Assembly: GCA_002353285.1 (NCBI GenBank)
Contig: DEJJ01000005.1
Location: forward strand, 11,452-75,451
Reading direction: 5' to 3'
DNA length: 64,000 nt
Source: Porphyromonadaceae bacterium UBA2751
Lineage (GTDB): Bacteria; Bacteroidota; Bacteroidia; Bacteroidales; Muribaculaceae
Part shown: positions 24,198-30,811 of the stretch, one piece after another
Numbering within the stretch: position 1 is the first letter of the stretch
How the letters are laid out: every line of letters starts with the position of its first letter
Position numbers and translations under genes: made by a program
Notes under the pieces: generated by a model
What the model was told of the DNA's origin: nothing
Seen by the model: only the letters and a program-made list of their open reading frames with translations
The model's database searches: none

Positions 24198-25076
24198 TCA
24201 TTTTATTTTTATCTTGTCATGCATCCAGCTAGGCAACGTGTTTTTCATCATCTGTTCGTAGCAAGAACCAACAATAATCGACTTAAGCGATTTGTTCCCA
24301 CGGCCAAGAGCTCTAGGGTTGAAGTCCTCAATGGTGCTATTGCTGAGATCTAATGTTTCAAGTCGGCTACATCTTGAGAATGCCAGTGAACCGATTCTGA
24401 TGATACTGCCGTTGGCTCTAAAAGTCCTGAGCTTGTCATTCTCGCTGAATGCCTTGTAACCGACAGTGATATCGCTATCTGTCACCTCAACTGTCTCCAT
24501 GTTGTAGTTCCTGCAGAATGCCCCACTGCCCAATACAATGTTGCAGCAGTCATTCACCTTCAAAGACTTCGTATTGGCATTGCCTGCAAAAGCTTTGGAT
24601 TCTATTTGTGTCTTTAAGCTGCCTACAAATGTGACGTTATCCAGATTAAGGTTGCCAGTAAATGCCTCGCCTTTGATTATGATGATAGAATTTTTGAATC
24701 TCAGTGATTTAATTGAACTGTCTTTAAATGCTCTCCAACCAATTACTTGGACGGTGTCAGGAATGTTGATGGATAATAAACTGCTGGTACCCATGAAACT
24801 AGAAAAACGGATACTTTCTAATTTCTCTGGTAGTATTATCTTTTCTAAACTCTTATTATCTATAAAAGCTCCATCACCAATATCTCTAATATAGTCGTTC
24901 AAAACTACTTCTCTTAAATTTACTGCATCAGAGAAAGCAAAGTGGTCAACATATCTAACACTCTCAGGAACAACAACTTTGGTTAAGTCTTGAATGTTAT
25001 CAAACTCGTTACTTTCTATGCGCCAAATGCCAAGGGGGAATATTGCTTCCCCATTTTTTATTTTATAATTACCCAT
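24198..25076 (-). CDS. BspA-like leucine-rich-repeat protein (LRR_5), no signal peptide
   Basis: 292 aa built from repeated ~23-residue units of the Treponema/BspA type, for example LTKVVVPESVRYVDHFAF, LEKIILPEKLESIRFSSF and LLSINIPDTVQVIGWRAF. At least nine units cover residues 25-280. It begins MGNYKIKNGEAIFPLG and has no signal peptide or lipobox, unlike surface BspA proteins, so it is probably cytoplasmic or released with the element. Role unknown; protein-protein binding is the usual property of such repeats. Confidence 0.8.
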   Translation of the reverse strand: MGNYKIKNGEAIFPLGIWRIESNEFDNIQDLTKVVVPESVRYVDHFAFSDAVNLREVVLNDYIRDIGDGAFIDNKSLEKIILPEKLESIRFSSFMGTSSLLSINIPDTVQVIGWRAFKDSSIKSLRFKNSIIIIKGEAFTGNLNLDNVTFVGSLKTQIESKAFAGNANTKSLKVNDCCNIVLGSGAFCRNYNMETVEVTDSDITVGYKAFSENDKLRTFRANGSIIRIGSLAFSRCSRLETLDLSNSTIEDFNPRALGRGNKSLKSIIVGSCYEQMMKNTLPSWMHDKIKIK

Positions 25077-25120
25077 TTAAAAAAAGCGATTAACCTATAC
25101 ATCGCCAGGTTTCTATTTGT

Positions 25121-25153
25121 GGGTAGCTCTTGGTTTGGTGCCGCAAGCTACCC
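25121..25153. repeat. Inverted repeat between LRR gene and integrase remnant
   Basis: GGGTAGCT at 25121-25128 is matched by AGCTACCC at 25146-25153 with a 17-nt loop. No T-run follows on either strand, so it is a poor terminator. It could be a recombination or protein-binding site. Confidence 0.4.
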
Positions 25154-25163
25154 GGGTTAATAA

Positions 25164-25652
25164 TTATACTCTAGTTACACTAAAGCTGATCGGTCGACAA
25201 GCGAGCTCAACAAAAGTGCGACGGGCCATGTGACTACTCGCAACTTCATAGATAGGATAATGCTCTTCATGTCCAGTTGTGGTATTCATAATAGCAACCA
25301 CACGGTTAATTCCAGCCTCCTTGAGCACCTTTTTAATACCCTTGTTATAGTCGGTTAATGGAATCTTGGGCACAAGCGACTGAGCATCAGGACGAGAATA
25401 CTTTTCAAGTATCTGTTTGGCAGTCCCTGTAAGTGGGACTCTAACAACACGGTTGCCAGTCTTGATTGGTGAATACTCTATGGCATCACCAACAATATTG
25501 GCTTTCGTGACCGAGAACAAGTCACAAATCCTCAAACCGAGATGGCTCTGGAGGACAAATAAGTCTCGAAATAATTCAAGATCAGGTCGATCAGTGAAGT
25601 CAAATTGATGGAGCTTCTTGAGCTCTTCAAGTGTTAAATTGAATTGTGTCAT
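25164..25652 (-). pseudogene. Tyrosine recombinase (integrase) catalytic-domain fragment
   Basis: 162 aa corresponding to the middle of a phage-type integrase. It has the first catalytic Arg in LGLRICDLFSVTK, a beta-hairpin with VVRVPLTGTAKQIL, and the second-box HMARRTF. The core-binding N-terminal domain is absent. The C-terminus departs from the family just after HMARR, so the GH and catalytic Tyr boxes are missing. It cannot be active alone. The element therefore has no working integrase in this window. Confidence 0.85.
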
Positions 25653-25682
25653 AATAAAAGAAATTAATAATTTATAAATAAT

Positions 25683-26444
25683 TTAATTGTTCACCCTAGG
25701 AATCGGGTAGTTGTGATACTGTTTTCCTTGAAGGAGGTCACCATTAGCTTTCGCCGAACGTCTCTTGCCATCAAAGCCAACGCTACCTACCTGCTTGAAG
25801 AAGAAAGCTGTTCCGCTAGCATCAGCCAATTGTTTGACAGACAACACCCAAGACTCTTGCATCTGGCGAGCGCATTTGCCACTCTCGCCACCAACAATTA
25901 TCCAGTCGACTCCATCGAGATTGAGTCCAGCGGCTACTATATCGTCCAGCAAAGGCTCAGCGGTTATAAAACGCACAGGCGCTGCGATACGGCGCAGGTT
26001 CTCAATTCGTGGCAGACTCTGTGGGTGTCCGCACGTCACGCCCACCCAGAGGTTAGCTGGTACCTCGTGAGTCGAGAAGTAGAGTTCCATGCGCTCTGCA
26101 CGCTTAGTGAGTACTTGATAGACAACCTTAGGGGTCAGCTCTACCATAGCCATCACATCGTCAATAAAACTATCCGTTACAGCAGAATGGAACAGATCGC
26201 CCATCGAAACCAAGAAGCAGCTCGTGGTTTTTCGCTTGTTTGCAGCATCTTTGAGCTGCTTAGTAATCACGTCAGGATGCATAGCTGGACTAAAACCGTG
26301 AGCATATTTGGGATTACCCATCGCTTTCAGCCGTTTTGCCATTTCACGAGCATAACAGTGATCACACTCGGGAGTACCAGCGTGACTACACCCAGTTACA
26401 GGGTTTAAGGACTTGTCAGTCCATATGATTTTTGTCTTATTCAT
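25683..26444 (-). CDS. Phage Gp37/Gp68-family protein (DUF5131-like)
   Basis: 253 aa. It opens KIIWTDKSLNPVTGCSH and carries a CX7CX2C cluster (Cys19, Cys27, Cys30, within ECDHCYA), the radical-SAM-like signature of Gp37/Gp68 proteins. Also present are FLVSMGDLFH, VYQVLTKR, LWVGVTCG and IIVGGESG. These proteins are common in phages and integrative elements of many bacteria; their reaction is unknown. The gene is intact and 31 bp upstream of the integrase remnant. Confidence 0.85.
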   Translation of the reverse strand: MNKTKIIWTDKSLNPVTGCSHAGTPECDHCYAREMAKRLKAMGNPKYAHGFSPAMHPDVITKQLKDAANKRKTTSCFLVSMGDLFHSAVTDSFIDDVMAMVELTPKVVYQVLTKRAERMELYFSTHEVPANLWVGVTCGHPQSLPRIENLRRIAAPVRFITAEPLLDDIVAAGLNLDGVDWIIVGGESGKCARQMQESWVLSVKQLADASGTAFFFKQVGSVGFDGKRRSAKANGDLLQGKQYHNYPIPRVNN

Positions 26445-26487
26445 TCTCTTTATTTTAAAAAAAGTGAATTATATGAATTATAATTGT

Positions 26488-26515
26488 TGTAGGTGCATTG
26501 TGTGCTACACCTACA
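26488..26515. repeat. Inverted repeat upstream of the Gp37/Gp68-like gene
   Basis: TGTAGGTG (26488-26495) and CACCTACA (26508-26515) form a perfect 8-bp stem with a 12-nt loop. There is no adjacent T-run. Placed 44 bp before the gene start, it may be an operator or a weak terminator for the DUF3853-like gene. Confidence 0.4.
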
Positions 26516-26568
26516 CATTAATTAATACACCACCACCCACACAAGTGGCACTCTTCAAATTCTACTCT

Positions 26569-26895
26569 CTACTTTGTCTTGTTGCTAACCTTAGCCCATT
26601 TACTGTCCAGTTCCAAAAGCTGCTCAATCACCAAATCGGGATCGAACAACACCATTTTCCCTGATCTAATCACAGCTGGCGCATGAATATCACCACAAGC
26701 CACTTTCCGATTGGCCGTTGACACATGGCAATGTAAAAACGCCGCCAGTTCTTTGTAACCGCGCAATAGCTTCTTCTCTATTCCCTTTGCCTTGCCAGTT
26801 ACCTTCTCCTGTTCTGGTTGCTGAGTTCTAGTTAGCAACTCAACTAAATCCTGTTCGGTCATGTCGATGACACGACGATTCTTACTTTTATCCAT
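26569..26895 (-). CDS. DUF3853-like DNA-binding protein of mobile elements
   Basis: About 108 aa from ATG 26895 (MDKSKNRRVIDMTE); an ATG three codons upstream is also possible. The core KLLRGYKELAAFLHCHVSTAN followed by AVIRSGKMVLFDPDLV matches the excisionase-like winged-helix layout of DUF3853 proteins that I know from Bacteroidetes elements. It is probably a small regulator or directionality factor. Intact. Confidence 0.7.
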   Translation of the reverse strand: MDKSKNRRVIDMTEQDLVELLTRTQQPEQEKVTGKAKGIEKKLLRGYKELAAFLHCHVSTANRKVACGDIHAPAVIRSGKMVLFDPDLVIEQLLELDSKWAKVSNKTK

Positions 26896-27151
26896 AAATT
26901 TCAAATTTTGAAAATATTAATTTCGATGCAAAGAAAATACATTTCCCAAACTTTTTAGAATGATTTCTCAGCTACGTCTTAGCAACCGTACAAAACACTG
27001 ATAAATTGATAAAAATTGTACGGTTAAGGGTTTAATGACTTGAAAAGGGTATAGTTTATGAATGGGTATTAGGAGGACAATTTTTGGCCCATGAGTATTG
27101 GTGTGGTGGTTGCAATGGATTCTACCCTGTGTTATGCGTGCGCCACGGCAC

Positions 27152-27176
27152 AAAAAAAGCACGCTCACTGGCGTGC
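27152..27176 (-). terminator. Rho-independent terminator
   Basis: On the minus strand, GCACGC and GCGTGC form a 6-bp stem with a 6-nt loop followed by seven T. It sits directly after the stop of the gene at 27183. Confidence 0.85.
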
Positions 27177-27182
27177 ATTACT

Positions 27183-27713
27183 TCATCTTCCAATTGCTTC
27201 TTGCAATTCCTTGAAAATAGGTATCAAAATCTTCACATTCTCTGGTGTTGATGCATCAACTTCTTTGCTTATGCCATATTCACCTAGGTCATCGCGACAA
27301 TAAGCAAATTTTTCGCCCGTCGAATTAAATCTGTCAAAGAGCGTTCTCCGGCGAAGGTTAAATACATCACAGAAATAATTGAGACTTATAATTCTAAAGC
27401 CCGAACCTGTTCTGTAGCTATACCTCCTTGACTTAAGAATTTTATAAACAAAGCAATAATACGTGATAAAAGCCTGTTTTTCGTAATTCCCGTAGTGGAG
27501 TAACGCATTTTGAATTTTAGTTTTGAACAACTCTTCGTTATCATTAACCTTCTTGATAACGTCATCAGTGAGTTCTCTCGTAAATGGCCTAGGGTTCACG
27601 TTCAACACAAGACCATAGTCTTCAAATTCAAAATTTTTACATTTGCCAAGATTATCTTTGGCCCATATCAAGATCTGCTTGAGTGCATCTAAATGCTCTT
27701 CTTTCTCGACCAC
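27183..27713 (-). CDS. Hypothetical protein at the right end of the island
   Basis: 176 aa, not recognised with confidence. It is rich in aromatic and basic residues (FITYYCFVYKILKSRRYSYR, FDVFNLRRRTLFDRFNS-like run). The NLRRRTLFDRF stretch could be a small helical DNA-binding segment, as in phage late regulators. No signal peptide. It ends at a good terminator. AT-rich like the other island genes. Confidence 0.5.
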   Translation of the reverse strand: MVEKEEHLDALKQILIWAKDNLGKCKNFEFEDYGLVLNVNPRPFTRELTDDVIKKVNDNEELFKTKIQNALLHYGNYEKQAFITYYCFVYKILKSRRYSYRTGSGFRIISLNYFCDVFNLRRRTLFDRFNSTGEKFAYCRDDLGEYGISKEVDASTPENVKILIPIFKELQEAIGR

Positions 27714-28121
27714 AAAGAAACGGTCTTGAAGTACATCGCTTCAATCTAATTCTTTATAATCCGTTTCTAACTGCAATCTTTTACCTCATAGGCATTATTA
27801 TTTAGAAAGTTAGTAAAAAACCTATTTATCGCAATAGAGGCATGATTTACAAAGCTGCCTCGGGCTTCGTTTTTTCGATGATTTTTTGTAGTCATCACAA
27901 GAATGGCCAGCAACAATTATGCCAAGACCCAAGTTGACATTAATAGTGACATGAATATATAGCTTACACGCAAGAATGTCAGTAACCAAAGCCATGTAAT
28001 AAACCAAGAGCTTGTTAAAAAAAATTAAAAATAATCTATATTGGGGGGAATAAAAAGGGGGAATACAGAAAAAGCAAAAATCGCAAGCGGCTGTTAATAA
28101 GCTACTTGCGATTGATTGTTG
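27714..28121. other. Intergenic stretch between island and tRNA-Phe
   Basis: About 400 bp of AT-rich sequence without a convincing gene; the only long frame in it runs into the tRNA. It contains the tRNA terminator at its right end. I see no repeat of the tRNA 3' end here or at the left edge of the island that would mark an attachment site. Confidence 0.6.
28073..28113 (-). terminator. Terminator of tRNA-Phe
   Basis: On the minus strand AATCGCAAG pairs with CTTGCGATT around a 17-nt loop and is followed by TTTTTGCTTTTTC. It starts 9 nt after the tRNA. Confidence 0.85.
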
Positions 28122-28194
28122 TGGTACCTCCAGGATTCGAACCGGGGACACATGGATTTTCAGTCCATTGCTCTACCACCTGAGCTAAGGCACC
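28122..28194 (-). tRNA. tRNA-Phe (GAA)
   Basis: Minus-strand cloverleaf of 73 nt. The acceptor strands GGTGCCT and AGGTACC pair with one G-U, the discriminator is A, the D arm is AGCTCAGGTGGTAGAGC, the anticodon loop is CTGAAAA (anticodon GAA), and the T arm is CCCCGGTTCGAATCCTGG-like. CCA is not encoded. Its 3' end faces the decayed island, the usual geometry for integration into a tRNA gene. Confidence 0.97.
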
Positions 28195-28216
28195 TACGTT
28201 TTGCGATTTGCGACTG

Positions 28217-28248
28217 CAAAATTACGTCAAGTTTTTGAATTGACCAAA
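28217..28248 (-). promoter_or_regulatory. Promoter of tRNA-Phe
   Basis: Minus strand: TTTG (28248-28245), 20 nt, TAATTTTG (28224-28217), an exact Bacteroidetes promoter about 16 bp before the expected start site and 23 bp before the tRNA. Confidence 0.8.
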
Positions 28249-28399
28249 CTTTTTAGCGGAAAAATCGTGTTTTGGTGTCAAAAAATTGAAAAATGATAAA
28301 AAAGATGGACAAAAGCGGCCTTGTTACGAAAAGAATGTGTAATTTCGCACATCGTTTCAAGCACCCATTGTAAAAGATGGCAGATGGGTGGCGACCGGC

Positions 28400-29683
28400 A
28401 TGGAGCAGTTGATGCACTACATATGGCAACATCGCCTGTGGCGAAGCGAGGACATGACGACCAACGATGGCCGCCATGTGCGTGTGCTTGACCCGGGACT
28501 GCTCAACACCGATGCTGGTCCAGACTTTTTCAATGCCAAGATTGAGATTGACGGCCAAATGTGGGTGGGAAACATTGAGATGCATGTGCGCGCCAGCGAC
28601 TGGAAACGCCATGGCCACGACCACGACACGGCCTATGATAGCGTGGTGCTGCATGTGGTCGACAAGGACGATGCTCCAGTCTACCGCACCAATGGGGAGC
28701 GCATCCCGCAACTGGTGCTTCAGGTGTCGCCGCTCTTTGGCACCAGCTACCAGCAGCTGGTGAACAGCCGCCAGCAGTTGCCATGCGAGAGCGTGATAAG
28801 GCAGGTGCCCAGCCTCACCATCACCGAGTGGGTGGAGCGGCTGGCATTTGAGCGGCTTCATGGCAAGGTGCAGCGCGTGCGCGACTTGCTTGAGATGTAC
28901 CACGGCAGTTGGGAAGACGTGTGCTACATCACGCTATCGCGCAACTTGGGTTTTGGCATCAACAACGAGGCCTTTGAACGCCTAGCACGCCGCACACCGC
29001 TGCGCCTGCTTCACAAGCACAGCGACTCGCTACTGCAGATTGAGGCGTTGCTCTTTGGCCAAGCAGGGATGCTCGATCCCACTGCGACTGGCACCGATGC
29101 CTATTACCGGCAGTTGTGCTCGGAATATGCATTTCTTGCCAACAAGTTCTCGCTGCAGCCCATGGAACCTGATGCGTGGAAGATGTTCCGCATCCGCCCT
29201 CAAAACTTCCCCTATCGCCGCATAGCGATGCTGGCTCACTACATTGAGGGAAGCTTCCGCCTGATGGGCGCCATCCTTGACGCTAATGGCGAGAAAGAGT
29301 TGCGCAAGCTCTTTGAGGTGGAGCTCACGGGCTACTGGAGCAACCACTACAGCTTTGGTAAGCCCAATGAGAAGCCGTCGTTGGCCCTGAGTCAGCAGTC
29401 GATAGATATAGTGCTGATCAACACCGTTGCCCCACTCTACTACGCTTACGGTGAGATTACTGGCAACTATGCCCTTATCGACAAATCAATAGAATTGCTC
29501 GAGAGCCTTAAACCTGAGAGCAATTCGATAGTCAAAACATTTGTCATGGCTGGAATTGAGTGCGATAGCGCCCTCACATCGCAGGCACTGATTGAGCTCA
29601 AGCGCAGCTACTGCGATGCCCGCAAGTGCATATACTGCAAGATTGGGCACAAGCTGCTAAGCGAGGCAGCACATCGCGACTGA
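28400..29683 (+). CDS. DUF2851 family protein
   Basis: About 427 aa from ATG 28400 (MEQLMHYIWQHRLW); a GTG at 28388 would add four residues. The start, VLDPGLLNTDAGPDFFNAKI and WVGNIEMHVRASDW are hallmarks of DUF2851, a Bacteroidetes family of unknown function. No signal peptide. C-terminal CDARKCIYCKIGHKLL contains a Cys cluster that may bind metal. First gene right of the tRNA, on the plus strand. Confidence 0.85.
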   Translation: MEQLMHYIWQHRLWRSEDMTTNDGRHVRVLDPGLLNTDAGPDFFNAKIEIDGQMWVGNIEMHVRASDWKRHGHDHDTAYDSVVLHVVDKDDAPVYRTNGERIPQLVLQVSPLFGTSYQQLVNSRQQLPCESVIRQVPSLTITEWVERLAFERLHGKVQRVRDLLEMYHGSWEDVCYITLSRNLGFGINNEAFERLARRTPLRLLHKHSDSLLQIEALLFGQAGMLDPTATGTDAYYRQLCSEYAFLANKFSLQPMEPDAWKMFRIRPQNFPYRRIAMLAHYIEGSFRLMGAILDANGEKELRKLFEVELTGYWSNHYSFGKPNEKPSLALSQQSIDIVLINTVAPLYYAYGEITGNYALIDKSIELLESLKPESNSIVKTFVMAGIECDSALTSQALIELKRSYCDARKCIYCKIGHKLLSEAAHRD

Positions 29684-29737
29684 CAAAGCAAAGAATTACA
29701 TATTTAAGACATATATAGTTTAAAACAATTAGAAAAA

Positions 29738-30688
29738 ATGAGAAAAACTTTATTGTTAGCATCACTGGCCTGCATGGCCATCACAGGTGCTAAAGCACAG
29801 CAGGTGGTACCGCTGAGCTATGGAAATTTCGATCAATGGATTACCCGCCACATCAAGGAGTCGGGCATCATTGGCGGCGCTGAGAAGAAAGTGTTTGAGA
29901 TTGGACCCACCAGGAGCATCCAGAATGCAGGTCCTTATTCCAATATGGGCGGCTCGCCATGGGCAACAAGTAACGTGTATGCCAAAGTTGCTGGCGTGGT
30001 AAAGACCAGCAACCAGGTGTATCCCGACCATCACGGAAATGGCTATTGCGCAAAGCTCACCACTCAATATGAGCACGTTAAGGCGCTAGGCATCATCAAT
30101 ATGGACGTGCTTGCATCAGGAACAATATTCCTGGGCCAAATGCTCGAGCCAGTGAGCAGCACTAAGAATCCTTACAGCAAGATGAACATGGGCATGCCAT
30201 TCTCGAAGCGTCCATCGGCATTGCAGTTTGAGTACAAACTCACCGTGCCCAGTGGCCAGCGCATCTATTCGAGCGGCTTCGGCAGCAAGAAGACCCTGCC
30301 TGGGCAAGACTATGCCGAGGTGTTCATCCTGCTCCAGCGTCGCTGGGAGGACAAGAACGGCAACATCCACGCTGCACGCGTGGGCACTGGCCGTCAGCGC
30401 TTTGGCTCTAACGTAGCCAACTGGACCACCCACCGCATCCCCGTGTGGTATGGCGACATTACTCACCATGCAGGCTACCAGAGCTACATGGGGCTGCTGC
30501 CCAAGGATAAGACCTACTATGCCAAGAACAGCAAGGGCAAGATGGTGCCCGTGATTGAGGAGAAATGGGACGAGGCCAACGCCACTCCCACCCACATCCT
30601 AGTGATGCTCTCGTCGGGCTGTGGCACTCCTTACACCGGCACTCCAGGCATGACATTCTGGGTTGACAACGTGTCGCTCGTGTACTAA
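29738..30688 (+). CDS. Secreted PCMD-like protein
   Basis: 316 aa with a signal peptide (LLLASLACMAITGAKAQ). The mature part looks like the PCMD family (putative carbohydrate-metabolism domain) of Bacteroidales: FDQWITRHIKESGIIGG, FEYKLTVPSGQ and a C-terminal HILVMLSSGCGTPYTG then TFWVDNVSLVY. A jelly-roll fold binding carbohydrate is the family expectation. Followed by a strong terminator, so it is monocistronic or ends a unit. Confidence 0.7.
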   Translation: MRKTLLLASLACMAITGAKAQQVVPLSYGNFDQWITRHIKESGIIGGAEKKVFEIGPTRSIQNAGPYSNMGGSPWATSNVYAKVAGVVKTSNQVYPDHHGNGYCAKLTTQYEHVKALGIINMDVLASGTIFLGQMLEPVSSTKNPYSKMNMGMPFSKRPSALQFEYKLTVPSGQRIYSSGFGSKKTLPGQDYAEVFILLQRRWEDKNGNIHAARVGTGRQRFGSNVANWTTHRIPVWYGDITHHAGYQSYMGLLPKDKTYYAKNSKGKMVPVIEEKWDEANATPTHILVMLSSGCGTPYTGTPGMTFWVDNVSLVY

Positions 30689-30707
30689 GCAAGAACCCCA
30701 TCATCAA

Positions 30708-30748
30708 CTGGCTGGTGCCATCAATGCGGTGCCAGCCAGTTTTTTTTA
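30708..30748 (+). terminator. Rho-independent terminator
   Basis: CTGGCTGG pairs with CCAGCCAG, extended by four weaker pairs, followed by eight T. It ends the PCMD-like gene. Confidence 0.9.
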
Positions 30749-30750
30749 AG

Positions 30751-30782
30751 TTTTGCCATGTGAATAAAAAATTGTAACTTTG
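30751..30782 (+). promoter_or_regulatory. Promoter of mutS
   Basis: TTTTG (30751-30755), 19 nt, TAACTTTG (30775-30782): exact Bacteroidetes promoter, 29 bp before the mutS ATG and directly behind the previous terminator. Confidence 0.85.
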
Positions 30783-30811
30783 TAGTCCTGTAAAAAACAA
30801 ACAAGAGCATT

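Noticed and set aside
18225..28121. Attachment-site direct repeats from the tRNA-Phe 3' end
   Set aside because: I searched by eye for the tRNA 3' sequence (ccaggattcgaacc and neighbours) at the left side of the island and saw no copy, so att sites are not claimed.
27822..28151. 109-codon minus-strand open frame near tRNA-Phe
   Set aside because: It overlaps the tRNA and its terminator and shows no coding character.
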